The notes beneath the pieces are model-generated. The model was not told the origin of the DNA and made no database searches. It saw only the letters and a list, made by a program, of their open reading frames with translations. The position numbers and the translations under genes were made by a program. From Gammaproteobacteria bacterium (lineage in GTDB: Bacteria; Pseudomonadota; Gammaproteobacteria; Steroidobacterales; Woeseiaceae): a stretch of 64,000 bases of DNA. Positions 8,069 to 17,249 of the stretch are shown here, piece by piece. Each line of letters starts with the position of its first letter. Position 1 is the first letter of the stretch. The stretch is taken from positions 1-64,000 of the forward strand of contig JAADHU010000063.1 in the NCBI GenBank assembly GCA_013151645.1. Reading direction: 5' to 3'.

Positions 8069-9736
8069 ATGTTTCTCAAGTATCGAATTCTCGTTCTCAT
8101 CCTGTTTTTCGCGATGCCGTTGCTTGCCAGTGCCGATGAGTCCACGGCAGAGCAACCTAACATCATCGTCATTCTCGCGGATGATCTGGGCTATTCAGAC
8201 ATTGGTGCGTACGGCGGGGAAATTCGTACACCGAATCTCAATGCACTTGCCGAGCAGGGGGTTCAACTCACCAATTTTCACAGTGGGCCAACCTGTGGAC
8301 CGACGCGGGCGATGTTAATGTCGGGCGTCGACCACCATCGTGCCGGCGTCGGCGCCAACGCCGCGGCATTGCTGCGACTTCCGGAGTTGCGCGGTCGACC
8401 TGGCTATGAAGGCTATCTGAACAACAGCGTTGTATCGTTCGCCCGCTTGCTGCAGGACGTCGGCTACCATACGTTCATGACCGGCAAGTGGGATCTCGGT
8501 GCAAAGCCGGGCACGTTGCCGACCGATCGCGGCTTCGACCATTATTTTGGACTGGTTTCCGGCGGTGCCAGCCACTTTTCGGATGCAACGGGCAATATGC
8601 GCCCGGTCGTCCGTGCAAAGTATTTCGATGATGACCGCCGAGTCGACCAGCTACCGGACGATTTTTACTCATCGAAGACCTACACCGACCGAATGCTGGA
8701 TTACATCGAAAACCGTCCGGGTGACGACGAACCGTATTTCGCCTATCTCGCCTATACAGCGCCACACTGGCCTTTGCAGGTACCGGACGACTGGATCGAT
8801 AAATACAAGGGGAAATACGACCAGGGCTGGCATGCCGTGCGGCAGGGTCGTTTCGAGCGTCAGGTCGAGCTCGGCTTGTTACCGGCGTCCGCCGATCTGC
8901 CTGCGCAAAACCGTAATGTCGCAAACTGGGACGAAATTTCGCCGGCACAACGGCAGACAGAGTTGAAACGCATCGAATTGCACGCCGCCATGATCGAGTT
9001 GATGGATTTTCATATCGGTCGCGTCCTCGCGGCCGTCAATACGCTGTCCGAACGGGAGACGGTTGTTATATTCATGTCTGACAACGGCGCAGAAGGGAAT
9101 TCCATCGGAGAACTGCTGGACAATAAATACTGGATTCCGGCAACGTTCGATAACCGCCTGGACAATATGGGGCGCAAGGGTTCCTACGTCTTCCTTGGAG
9201 CCGGCTGGGGTCAGGCGACGGTGTCGCCGTTTCGCATCTACAAGTCTTTTACCACCGAAGGGGGCATTCGCGCTCCCGCCATTTTCTATAGCACCGGTAA
9301 TCGTTTTGCCTCCGGTCGCAAGGACACGCTCGTGACGGTAATGGATGTTGCCCCGACGATCCTGGAAATGGCCGGCACCCGTCATCCTGGCACCCACTAC
9401 GAAGGCAGGGAGTTGCTGCCCATGAACGGACTTTCAGCGCTCGCCGTGTTGTCAGGTGACGAAGAATCGGTACACGGTGATGACCCCGTCGGCTGGGAAC
9501 TCTACGGTAACCGGGCATTGATTCGCGGTGACTGGAAAGTGGTGCTTACCTGGCCGCCGGAAGGCGACGGCGAATGGCAACTCTTCAATCTGCGAGAAGA
9601 TCCGACGGAGACGCGCAACCTGGCATCCGCGGACCCGGAACTCACCGCCGAAATGGTCGAGCTCTGGAACGAATATGCAACTACCAATGGCGTTGCTATC
9701 GTTGACGAAGATATCGGCTACGGTCGTTATCGTTAG
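8069..9736 (+). CDS. Arylsulfatase-type sulfatase (Cys-type)
   Basis: A 555-residue sulfatase with an N-terminal signal peptide (about 1-22). Metal ligands DD are at 38-39 (ILADDLGYSD). The formylglycine motif CxPxR is present as CGPTRAMLMSG with Cys76, so maturation by a formylglycine-generating enzyme is expected. A second metal-site region, MSDNGAEG, lies near residue 335. It hydrolyses sulfate esters in the periplasm; aryl or steroid sulfates are typical for this subgroup, but the substrate is inferred. Its last four bases overlap the convergent MFS gene. No dedicated maturase is visible in the window (EgtB at 59 kb has an FGE-like domain but is a sulfoxide synthase). Confidence 0.88.
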   Translation: MFLKYRILVLILFFAMPLLASADESTAEQPNIIVILADDLGYSDIGAYGGEIRTPNLNALAEQGVQLTNFHSGPTCGPTRAMLMSGVDHHRAGVGANAAALLRLPELRGRPGYEGYLNNSVVSFARLLQDVGYHTFMTGKWDLGAKPGTLPTDRGFDHYFGLVSGGASHFSDATGNMRPVVRAKYFDDDRRVDQLPDDFYSSKTYTDRMLDYIENRPGDDEPYFAYLAYTAPHWPLQVPDDWIDKYKGKYDQGWHAVRQGRFERQVELGLLPASADLPAQNRNVANWDEISPAQRQTELKRIELHAAMIELMDFHIGRVLAAVNTLSERETVVIFMSDNGAEGNSIGELLDNKYWIPATFDNRLDNMGRKGSYVFLGAGWGQATVSPFRIYKSFTTEGGIRAPAIFYSTGNRFASGRKDTLVTVMDVAPTILEMAGTRHPGTHYEGRELLPMNGLSALAVLSGDEESVHGDDPVGWELYGNRALIRGDWKVVLTWPPEGDGEWQLFNLREDPTETRNLASADPELTAEMVELWNEYATTNGVAIVDEDIGYGRYR

Positions 9737-11016
9737 CCGTTAGTCCGTTCCTGCGGTGCACTGCCCGCAGCGGGATTCAGCCGTTTCCGCATATCCTGCC
9801 AGTAACGTGGCTGCACCGGCATCAATATGGCGGCGGCGGCCGTAGCGACAACCGCGCACAGCACAAAAGCACCGGCGTACGAACCACTGGTTTCGTACAT
9901 TCGCGCTACGACCCAAGGCCCCAGCGCAAAACCGATATTGACCATTGCCGTGTAGATACCGAGCAAAACGCCAATATTCCCCAGACCGAAGCGGTGTTTG
10001 GTCAGGACGGTGGTATCGAGCAGGACGGCCGAATGTCCGATAGCGCGAAAAACGACAAAGGCGGCCAGTACATAGGGATTGAGCAAACCGAGAGCGAAGA
10101 GGCAGGCGACCGCCAGCACCATGTACATGAGCGACACACCTTTTGTCGATGTCCGATCGAAAACGTTGCCCACGACGATCCGTCCGACGATACCGACCAA
10201 GCCAATCGCACTCACGATCGCCGCTACCCGCGTCGGTTTCATATTGAGATCGACGCTCAGGTAAAGTACCTGATGTTGCATGATCGCCTGGTCGACAAAG
10301 CCCGCCATCATGACGGCGAGAGCAATGAGCCAGAAGTCACTCATTCGTATCAGCCGGGCCAATGCGTTCCAGGCAATATGGCTCTGCGAGCTTTTCGCGG
10401 GCGTATCCTTGATCGCCAGGCCGAACGATTTTTCATCGCAGCAAAACAGCAACAACGGCAGTGTGATGCACCAGATTCCCAGGCTTAGGGAAGCGATGGC
10501 CATGCGCCAGCCGACGGCCGCAATCAGAGCGGTTATGATGACGGGGAAAACAATAGAACCAATGCTGGTGCTGATCATGACCGCGCCCATCGCCGTTCCC
10601 TGTGAAGCGTGAAACGTGCGCGAGATCAACACCTTGACGGCAACAATCGTACCCGGTGCCGCAATTCCCAACAAAATGCCTGACAGGTAGTAAACCGTCA
10701 GATTGGGCGTCCAGAGGAAACTGAGTAACGCCAGTGCGCCAGCCGTTGACACGAATATCAACGTTCTTCGAACGCCGACGACATCGATAAAACGCCCTGC
10801 AATAATCGAGAATACGGCACCGGTTGCGAACTTGGCCGATGCCAGCAGCGTAACCTGTTCGCGTGTCCAGCCGAACTCGTCCATCACCGGTCCAAACAGG
10901 AATGGCAATGCAATCAGCGGCGCGCTGAAGGCGAACAGCAGGCAGGCGAACGCAATAGTCAGCATGCGCCAGTTTTGTCGAAACTCGTCGGTGAATGCGG
11001 AGTTGTCAGCCCACAT
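9733..11016 (-). CDS. MFS transporter, monocarboxylate/oxalate-formate-like
   Basis: A 427-residue inner-membrane carrier with about 12 hydrophobic segments in two six-helix halves and a charged central loop. The arrangement recalls MFS monocarboxylate or OFA carriers. After the start it has a short cytoplasmic N-terminus (about 18 residues). It converges on the sulfatase with a four-base overlap, so the two are neighbours rather than an operon. It could import the desulfated product, but this is only a guess from position. Confidence 0.8.
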   Translation of the reverse strand: MWADNSAFTDEFRQNWRMLTIAFACLLFAFSAPLIALPFLFGPVMDEFGWTREQVTLLASAKFATGAVFSIIAGRFIDVVGVRRTLIFVSTAGALALLSFLWTPNLTVYYLSGILLGIAAPGTIVAVKVLISRTFHASQGTAMGAVMISTSIGSIVFPVIITALIAAVGWRMAIASLSLGIWCITLPLLLFCCDEKSFGLAIKDTPAKSSQSHIAWNALARLIRMSDFWLIALAVMMAGFVDQAIMQHQVLYLSVDLNMKPTRVAAIVSAIGLVGIVGRIVVGNVFDRTSTKGVSLMYMVLAVACLFALGLLNPYVLAAFVVFRAIGHSAVLLDTTVLTKHRFGLGNIGVLLGIYTAMVNIGFALGPWVVARMYETSGSYAGAFVLCAVVATAAAAILMPVQPRYWQDMRKRLNPAAGSAPQERTNG

Positions 11017-11092
11017 GTTCAGGCGGGTCTTTTACACAGCGGACTAACGGTGGCAATACGATCATGCGGCTTCTTGCGCGGGGCGAGATGAT

Positions 11093-11123
11093 TTGCGAGT
11101 TGCGGACGACTATCGCATATAAT
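11093..11123 (+). promoter_or_regulatory. Putative sigma-70 promoter
   Basis: A consensus TATAAT lies at 11118-11123, 32 bases before the start of the gene at 11156. The best -35 candidate is TTGCGA at 11093-11098, with a longer than ideal 19-base spacer. The perfect -10 and its place make it a credible promoter. Confidence 0.4.
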
Positions 11124-11155
11124 CCCCGTCTTAACGATAGTTACAGGCCGCACTA

Positions 11156-11812
11156 ATGAGCGACGCTAACAAAGAACCTGGCAGCGGAACGCTGCTCAGG
11201 ACAACCCTGATTACGGCCACTGCCGCTATCGTTGTCACGGTGCTGATCGTCCTGCCCGCTGAATTCGGCGTCGATCCGAGCGGTTTTGGCGCCCGACTCG
11301 GTCTGCTCGATCTGGGCGTTGTTGACGACGAGTCGTCGGCAGACACCGATCAGAATGGCACGGCAAGGCTGGTATCGGGAACCTACCCCGGCTTACCGGA
11401 TGAGTTCGACATGTATGAACCCGAAGTACTCGGCGAACCTTTTTCAGTCACACACGATTCGGAATTTCGCACGGACACCCTGACAATCAAACTCGATATG
11501 GACGAAGAGGTCGAATATAAAGTCGTGATGGGACAAGGCGACGCCATCGTTTATTCGTGGCAACTCGGCAGCGGCGAGGTTTACACGGATTTTCACGCGG
11601 ACCCCGGAGAAAATGCCCCGGGATATCCACAAGGTTATTTTATCCGCTATCGGGAAAGCGAAACCGGCCGCAGCAGCGGCTCGATCATCGCGCCGTTCGA
11701 CGGCAACCACGGCTGGTACTGGCTGAACATTCAGGAAAACCCGATTGAGATCACGCTGCAAGTACGCGGTTTTTATGAGTCGATCGGCGAAGTGTACCGC
11801 GGCGCGCAATAG
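11156..11812 (+). CDS. Membrane-anchored extracytoplasmic hypothetical protein
   Basis: A 218-residue protein with a short cytoplasmic tail, one transmembrane helix (about 15-40, TTLITATAAIVVTVLIVL) and a soluble, acidic extracytoplasmic domain. The soluble part is rich in aromatic residues and Gly (for example GNHGWYWLNIQ near 185) and looks beta-rich. Similar 'transmembrane anchor' proteins occur next to HupE/UreJ-type genes, as here, where the convergent neighbour ends 14 bases away. The function is unknown; a link with metal uptake through HupE/UreJ is inferred from context only. Confidence 0.6.
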   Translation: MSDANKEPGSGTLLRTTLITATAAIVVTVLIVLPAEFGVDPSGFGARLGLLDLGVVDDESSADTDQNGTARLVSGTYPGLPDEFDMYEPEVLGEPFSVTHDSEFRTDTLTIKLDMDEEVEYKVVMGQGDAIVYSWQLGSGEVYTDFHADPGENAPGYPQGYFIRYRESETGRSSGSIIAPFDGNHGWYWLNIQENPIEITLQVRGFYESIGEVYRGAQ

Positions 11813-11825
11813 CGCCTTGCCGACG

Positions 11826-12530
11826 TCAGACAGCGAAAAAGAAACCTGCCATCTGGTAGGCCGCCAGCGAAAAACCGGCAAACATCAACGCCAGGTTGAA
11901 AACCCTGGCGTATCGATCGAAGCTGCCAAACGCGCGCCAGGCATTGATGCCAACCAGCAATATGCCCAACGCAAGCAACTGACCCAATTCAACGCCTACA
12001 TTGAACATTAATATGTTGCCGATCAGGCCTTCGCTGGACAACGTCAGGTCCTGCAGTTTCGTTGCCAGTCCGAAGCCGTGCGCGAGCCCGAATATAAACA
12101 CCGCCGCTTTCGGATTGGGTTGCCAGCCGAAACTGCTCTTGAAGCCGTCGAGATTTTCGAATGCCTTGTAAGCAACCGACAGACCGATCAGCGCATCCAC
12201 AACGTACGAGTTAAGGTGAATTTCCAGCAGGACCCCGGCCAATAGTGTCAGGCTGTGCCCAAGTGCGAACAAGGACACATACACCGCGATATCCTTTGCC
12301 CGGTACAGGAAAAAGATAATCCCCACGAGATAGAGCAAATGATCGTATCCGGTGATCATGTGTTTCGCACCAAGATAAGCGAATACCGCCAGCGCCTGTC
12401 CGGCGTTTTGTTCCAGATACGCCGCATCCCGATCCGCGACGCCGTGCGCAATCACGGCACCCGCGCAGAGCAACACGAGCAGTCCAAACAGCAATCGGGC
12501 CGCCTCCGAAAGGCGACTTTCGTTTTTCAC
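11826..12530 (-). CDS. HupE/UreJ-family membrane protein
   Basis: A 234-residue protein with an N-terminal signal-like helix and about six further helices. Family motifs are plain: GYDHLLYLVG, ALGHSLTLL and AHGFGLATKL, whose His residues are thought to bind nickel or another metal in HupE and UreJ. The frame is open far upstream, but that part overlaps the divergent FAH gene. I place the start at GTG 12530, just before a charged stretch and the signal helix. No hydrogenase or urease gene lies here, so the cargo metal and partner are unknown. The convergent neighbour at 11156 is a frequent companion. Confidence 0.78.
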   Translation of the reverse strand: MKNESRLSEAARLLFGLLVLLCAGAVIAHGVADRDAAYLEQNAGQALAVFAYLGAKHMITGYDHLLYLVGIIFFLYRAKDIAVYVSLFALGHSLTLLAGVLLEIHLNSYVVDALIGLSVAYKAFENLDGFKSSFGWQPNPKAAVFIFGLAHGFGLATKLQDLTLSSEGLIGNILMFNVGVELGQLLALGILLVGINAWRAFGSFDRYARVFNLALMFAGFSLAAYQMAGFFFAV

Positions 12531-12680
12531 AATTCGTTTTCCGTTCGTTCGCGGGACTGCAGGAAGTCCGCTTACAGGCCCTGCACTCGATTGAGAGTAG
12601 CGGCGTTCCGCGCGACGATACAAGTGCTGATATTTCAGGTCAAATTGCGTTATAAGGGACGGGAATACAGGAGAACCGCA

Positions 12681-13688
12681 GTGCAACTTGTTAGCTTCAA
12701 CCACAAAGGCACGGATCGTATCGGTATGCGCCGGAACGACACCGAAATTGTCGCCATAAACGATCTGCCGGGGACTGATGCAACCGTCACACCCACAATG
12801 ATCGACCTGATCACGCAGGGGTCGGCCGCGCTGGCACACGTGCGCGCCCGCGCAGACAATCCAGACCCCGAGGCAGTCATCGCCAGCGGGGAAATCACCT
12901 GGCAACCGCCCGTTCCCAGGCCCGGGAAAATTGTCGGTGTCGCAATGAATAATTCAGCAAGCAATGCACGCAAGATAAGTGCACCGGATCATCCCGCCTT
13001 TTTTCTTAAACCCCCCTCCTGTCTGATCGGCCACGAAGCCGCCATTCGCATTCGCCCCTACTACGGCAGCGTGCATCCGGAGCCCGAACTTGCTGTCATT
13101 ATTGGCAAGACGACACGGGGCGTCGATGCGGTAGATGCCATGGAAAAGGTCTTTGGCTACACAATTTTCAATGACATCACCGGCAACGGCATGCGGGCTG
13201 ACGATCTGTTCCATTACTGGGCGTTGTACGCGAACGAAAAAGATCCGGATAAGCTGGACCGACGCGAACAACACCTTTCTTATGCCGCTCGCTATAAGGG
13301 TTCGGATACGTTTGGTTGCATGGGACCCTGGCTGGTTACTGCGGACGAAATTTCGGACCCGGACAACCTCGACGTGCATTGCTCGGTAGGCGGGGAATCA
13401 ATCGCCGAAGACAGCACCCGGTATTACAACTACAAGGTTGCCGAAATCATCAGTTATCTCAGTCAGTTCCAGACCCTGCTGCCGGGCGATATCATCAGTT
13501 GCGGCACGGCCTTCAAACCTTCGCCAGGGAGGAAATCGATCCATCATGCCAACCTGCAAAAGGTTCCCGGTCCTGTTTCGGTCTCCATCGCCGGTCTTGG
13601 TACGTTAATCAATTCCGTGGAGATTGACGACCGACCGATCGGTCAGTGGCATTTGCCAGGCAAGAACCCAGCCAACGAGGAATCCTAA
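12681..13688 (+). CDS. Fumarylacetoacetate-hydrolase-family enzyme
   Basis: A 335-residue protein with a C-terminal FAH fold. The acidic metal-binding region is visible (GSVHPEPELAVIIGKTTRG), with FNDITGNGMR and a late GDIISCGTA. FAH-fold enzymes hydrolyse, decarboxylate, hydrate or isomerise the 2-hydroxy-dienoates made by meta-cleavage. The frame opens upstream of 12681, but the GTG there follows AGGAG by seven bases and gives a family-like N-terminus. It ends two bases before mhpB, so the two are translationally linked. It probably acts on the MhpB ring-cleavage product or its descendant; no MhpC-type hydrolase is present. Confidence 0.85.
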   Translation: MQLVSFNHKGTDRIGMRRNDTEIVAINDLPGTDATVTPTMIDLITQGSAALAHVRARADNPDPEAVIASGEITWQPPVPRPGKIVGVAMNNSASNARKISAPDHPAFFLKPPSCLIGHEAAIRIRPYYGSVHPEPELAVIIGKTTRGVDAVDAMEKVFGYTIFNDITGNGMRADDLFHYWALYANEKDPDKLDRREQHLSYAARYKGSDTFGCMGPWLVTADEISDPDNLDVHCSVGGESIAEDSTRYYNYKVAEIISYLSQFQTLLPGDIISCGTAFKPSPGRKSIHHANLQKVPGPVSVSIAGLGTLINSVEIDDRPIGQWHLPGKNPANEES

Positions 13689-13690
13689 GC

Positions 13691-14650
13691 GTGTCGACAT
13701 CATTGATTTGCGCATCACACAGTCCGTTGCTTTACTGCTACGCGCAGGAACCTGAATCTTGGACAGATCTGCAGGAGGCCTACGCCGAACGGACAAAGGC
13801 TGTTGAGGAGTTCGACCCGGAGCTGGTCATCGCTTTTGGCGGCGATCATTTCAACGGCTTTTTTCTGAAGCTGATGCCGTCATTTTGCGTGGGTTTGAAC
13901 GCATCGGCTACCGGCGACATCGGCGGCTTTGCCGGCGCGCTCGATGTTCCTACTGACGCCGCTATTGCGGCCGTTCATTTCCTGCGCGCCAACGATATCG
14001 ATCCCGCGACTTCAACCAACATGACCATTGACCACGGGTTTTCACAAACGATTCACACTATGTGTGGCGGACTCGCGGCGAAAGCCGTCATACCGATTTT
14101 CATTAACTGTATCGCAGAACCCCTGGTACCGTTTCGCCGCAGTCGTTTAATGGGCGAAGCCATTGGAAGATTTGCCAAAGAGACGGGGAAACGAGTGTTG
14201 TTTCTCGCCTCCGGCGGCATGTCACATCATCCTCGACGTTATTATCCCGAGTTGGGAGACGGTCCGGAGGAAGTCAATGCCTGGCAACTCTCGGGCGGCG
14301 ACGATGCCGGCTCACTGACCGCCGAGGAGTGGATCGATCGTCTTGAGGTCATGCATCACGAAGGTGCGGAGATGATCGTTCGCGGCGAGAGAACGGCAAA
14401 GGACATGCGTCTCAACGACAAATCCGACGCCCGCTTTCTTGATGTAATGACCCGCAACGCGCTCGAAGAATTCGATCACTGGGATCAGCAACAACTCATT
14501 GAAGAAGCCGGCATCGGTTCAATGGAACTGCATACCTGGATCGCGGCGGCGGCGGCCCATAAGATGGCGGGTGGTGCCGCACCGGTTGTCGATTTCTACG
14601 CAGTCACGCCGGAACTCGGCATCGCCACCGGCGTCGTGCATGCGGATTAA
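13691..14650 (+). CDS. mhpB: MhpB-like extradiol dioxygenase (2,3-dihydroxyphenylpropionate type)
   Basis: A 319-residue class III (LigB-fold) dioxygenase close to the E. coli MhpB length. Motifs include the N-terminal ASHSPL with a metal-ligand His, FGGDHFNGFF and FLASGGMSHHPRR. MhpB cleaves 2,3-dihydroxyphenylpropionate or the cinnamate analogue next to the hydroxyls using Fe(II). The start is GTG 13691, two bases after the FAH stop, with GAGGA nine bases before it. It forms a two-gene unit with the FAH-family enzyme. Other substituted catechols are possible substrates, because the rest of the mhp pathway is absent nearby. Confidence 0.85.
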   Translation: MSTSLICASHSPLLYCYAQEPESWTDLQEAYAERTKAVEEFDPELVIAFGGDHFNGFFLKLMPSFCVGLNASATGDIGGFAGALDVPTDAAIAAVHFLRANDIDPATSTNMTIDHGFSQTIHTMCGGLAAKAVIPIFINCIAEPLVPFRRSRLMGEAIGRFAKETGKRVLFLASGGMSHHPRRYYPELGDGPEEVNAWQLSGGDDAGSLTAEEWIDRLEVMHHEGAEMIVRGERTAKDMRLNDKSDARFLDVMTRNALEEFDHWDQQQLIEEAGIGSMELHTWIAAAAAHKMAGGAAPVVDFYAVTPELGIATGVVHAD

Positions 14651-14657
14651 TCGAACG

Positions 14658-15146
14658 CTAACCGGTGCCGACGTAGGGTATCAGGCGTCCCAGCAACAAT
14701 ACGCCGAACCAGACGCCCAACGATAGATACGCAATGACTTTCGCAATGGCGGGTGTATCGCCGTAGGGGTCCCAATCGGGCATTACCGGTCTCAATTTGA
14801 AGTAAAACCAGAGCGCGTTGAGTCCGGCGACCAAAATCAACACCATTTTCCACTGAAAACCAATATTGACCGCGTAGCGACCCGGATCCCCGAGGAAGAA
14901 CAACACGCCGGTCACCAGGTTGATCCCGAAGCCGCCGATTGCCCATGGCAACAGGCGATGCGTGGCCGAGATGTTCATTTGCCGGAGGAAGCCGGCAAGG
15001 CGCAGATCGACGATAAGCATTGCGCCAAGCAACAACGTTAGTCCGATGAAGTGAAGAATCTCCATCAACGGCCATAGCCAGGATGTTCCCAGGATCCAGT
15101 TGTTGATCGCCGTACCTTCGATTGACTGTACCAGTGTTTGAATCAT
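14658..15146 (-). CDS. DUF6644-like integral membrane protein
   Basis: A 162-residue protein with four to five transmembrane helices. The conserved LHFIGLTLLLGAMLIVDLRL near residues 31-50 and a C-terminal VWFGVLLLGRLIPYVG suit the DUF6644 group as I know it. A His in helix 1 (EILHF) and one before helix 2 (ATHRLLPW) could be haem or metal ligands, but this is inference. It lies 17 bases after a paralogue of equal size, so the pair probably forms a heterodimer or arose by tandem duplication. The divergent c-type cytochrome at 15867 suggests a redox role. Confidence 0.65.
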   Translation of the reverse strand: MIQTLVQSIEGTAINNWILGTSWLWPLMEILHFIGLTLLLGAMLIVDLRLAGFLRQMNISATHRLLPWAIGGFGINLVTGVLFFLGDPGRYAVNIGFQWKMVLILVAGLNALWFYFKLRPVMPDWDPYGDTPAIAKVIAYLSLGVWFGVLLLGRLIPYVGTG

Positions 15147-15163
15147 TGTCTATTTCCTCACTG

Positions 15164-15640
15164 TTACAGGTAGGCGATCAAGCGACCGCCAAACGTTGCG
15201 AAGGTCCAGCACACAAGTGACGCCACGGCCCACATCCGGACGGACGAGTCTGGCACTGATTCACCTGCGTCCCACGACGCACCATTCTCCCGGACGCTTC
15301 TTAGTATGGGTATGGCGATCAATGTGCCGATAATGATCGACGCTATTTTTATGAGAAACGGAATGTTAGTCGCGAAAGTGACCGCCTGAGACGTAAAAAG
15401 TGCGATCCCCGATATCGTATTGATAATCAGACCAACCCATGCAAGCCCGAACAATGTGACCAGCGGTTGAAACGCGATCTCCTTAACGATACCCAGCAGA
15501 CGGAAGTCGAGCATCGTGAAAATTCCGGCGACCGCGGCAAGCCCGATGATGTGCAAGCTAAGCAGTATTGGATAACCCCACAATGACTCGCCAACCCATA
15601 AAGCTAGACGCGTCTCTTCGATCCATTCAAATACGAACAC
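15164..15640 (-). CDS. DUF6644-like integral membrane protein, paralogue
   Basis: A 158-residue membrane protein related to the gene at 14658. It shares SLHIIGLAAVAGIFTMLDFR, NTISGIALF and a C-terminal helix ending GGRLIAYL. The frame extends upstream, but the GTG at 15640 follows AGAGGAG at five bases and gives a matching N-terminus. It is the first gene of the pair. Its 226-base upstream region is shared with the divergent cytochrome c gene. Function unknown; a membrane electron-transfer role with the cytochrome is inferred. Confidence 0.65.
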   Translation of the reverse strand: MFVFEWIEETRLALWVGESLWGYPILLSLHIIGLAAVAGIFTMLDFRLLGIVKEIAFQPLVTLFGLAWVGLIINTISGIALFTSQAVTFATNIPFLIKIASIIIGTLIAIPILRSVRENGASWDAGESVPDSSVRMWAVASLVCWTFATFGGRLIAYL

Positions 15641-15866
15641 TGCCGCTCCTCTTTTGATTGTTATCCGGTCAGTTGAGTGAGTGTAACCCGATCCGGTGCA
15701 ACGGGCATCTATGCGAATCGCATGGCGTAACGCCAAACACTGTGTTGACGCCCGGCCTGCAATGACCAACACGGGCTTGAATTCTCGTAGGTATTTATAC
15801 GTATCCCACAGCGAAAGCGTTGACGTTTTAATTTTAGCTGGCTTCCGTGCTTTAAGGTCCATCGCT

Positions 15867-16298
15867 ATGAATGTATTCAATCGCAGTCTTTGCATTGCAA
15901 CAGCACTTATTTTCACTTTGCCGGTTATCGGTGACAGCGCCGATGCACACAAAGTAACGGTCAAGGAAGTCATGGAAGCGGTCATTACACCGGCGACAAA
16001 TACGCTCTGGGGTGCCGAAGATCCGCAGACTGACGAGGCATGGAAGGAACTGGAAAGCGCGGCGATCGCCACTGTCACGGCCGGTACCTACGTTGCTCGC
16101 GGTGGCTCCGGCGAGAGTGATCGGGAGTGGTCAAGCGAGGAAGAGTGGCAAGCGTTTAACACCGCCATGATCGAGGCCGCGATGGACGCGTTAACGGCCA
16201 TTCGGGCGCGCGACATTGATGCTTTGTACGATGCCAACGACGTCCTGTATCCACCTTGCGAGGGATGTCACATCGCATTTAATCCGGGCGTGCAATGA
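15867..16298 (+). CDS. Periplasmic c-type cytochrome, cytochrome c'/c556-like
   Basis: A 143-residue exported protein with a signal peptide (about 1-27, ending ADA) and one haem site, CEGCH at residues 131-135, only eight residues from the C-terminus. A C-terminal CxxCH on a helical protein of this size is the cytochrome c' or c556 layout. The ATG at 15867 gives the signal peptide directly. It is transcribed away from the two DUF6644-like genes, and the three look like one redox module. Its electron donor is unknown. Confidence 0.8.
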   Translation: MNVFNRSLCIATALIFTLPVIGDSADAHKVTVKEVMEAVITPATNTLWGAEDPQTDEAWKELESAAIATVTAGTYVARGGSGESDREWSSEEEWQAFNTAMIEAAMDALTAIRARDIDALYDANDVLYPPCEGCHIAFNPGVQ

Positions 16299-16332
16299 AA
16301 AAGCGCCCGCACAGGAATAACGCCAGTCCGGG

Positions 16333-17151
16333 CTAAAGGGTCGCTGCCATCTTATCGGCCATTTCCACGGAACCCAGTACTCTTGAAATCTCGATGGCTG
16401 TTTCCTTGACGGGTTTCAGGTATCGAGTTTCCTGGTTCGGATCATTGTGTCGCATGGGCATGACCACCGTGATCGCTGCTTCAATTCGATCAAGGTAGTT
16501 GAAGATCGGCACGACGAGACCCGAGAATCCCGAGCCGTGCGGATTCTCGTCGAATTCGTAAAACTCCGAGCGAATCTTTGCCATCGTTTGACGTAGTACA
16601 TTGGGATCGAAATCGACATCACCCTGAGGATCGCGTTCAGTACGACGCGAGAGTATTCGTTCGCGCGTGTTTTCCAGCGAAAAAGCGAGAATGAGTCGAG
16701 CCGTCGGCGATGTCGGCACCTTCCAGCGAGTGCCACGAGAAATCTGTGGCGAGAACTGCCGATTGCCGGCGATTTTGGAGACGATCACAGCATCGCCACC
16801 GGCCGGGATTGCCAGTAGCAGCGATTCGGAAATCTTGTTCTTGAGCACGACCATGTGCCGATAGGCAATATTGGTGATCTCGTACTGGTCCAGGGCTGCA
16901 TTGGCCAGGCGGAAAAGCATCGACCCCAACCGGTAGCCGCTATTGTCCGGCGTCTTCGCCACCAGGCCAAGGTCGGACAACGTGCTCAGGTGACGGGATA
17001 CTCGCGCCTTGGTCATGCCGAGAAACAGCGCGATATCCGTGACCCGCTGCGGCCGGCCACTTTCCGCCAGGTATTCGAGCAATTTCACCGCCACTACAAC
17101 GCTGTGAACCGTTGAAGACTTATGCTTCACAGGTTTCTTTTCCACTTCCAT
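16333..17151 (-). CDS. IclR-family transcriptional regulator
   Basis: A 272-residue regulator with an N-terminal winged helix-turn-helix (about 15-75; VTDIALFLGMTKARVSRHL) and a C-terminal effector-binding domain (about 90-260; FSGLVVPIFNY). IclR proteins often control aromatic or organic acid catabolism and sense a pathway compound. It is the last gene of a minus-strand run of TonB receptor, TPP enzyme and AAHS carrier, 98 bases after the carrier. That makes it a candidate local regulator, alongside the TetR protein at 24860. Confidence 0.85.
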   Translation of the reverse strand: MEVEKKPVKHKSSTVHSVVVAVKLLEYLAESGRPQRVTDIALFLGMTKARVSRHLSTLSDLGLVAKTPDNSGYRLGSMLFRLANAALDQYEITNIAYRHMVVLKNKISESLLLAIPAGGDAVIVSKIAGNRQFSPQISRGTRWKVPTSPTARLILAFSLENTRERILSRRTERDPQGDVDFDPNVLRQTMAKIRSEFYEFDENPHGSGFSGLVVPIFNYLDRIEAAITVVMPMRHNDPNQETRYLKPVKETAIEISRVLGSVEMADKMAATL

Positions 17152-17249
17152 CCGAACCTCATCCTTCCTGTTTGATCTGCAGGCGGATGATTATATCGTA
17201 ATGCGCAACAAAATATTGTGGGGTGCGACTGGCAATCGTCAATTATTGC

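Noticed and set aside
12255-12680. N-terminal extension of the FAH gene
   Set aside because: It is antisense to HupE/UreJ; GTG 12681 has a good AGGAG site and a family-like N-terminus.
12531-12905. N-terminal extension of the HupE/UreJ gene
   Set aside because: It would overlap the FAH gene start and has no family character; the signal-like helix begins just after 12530.
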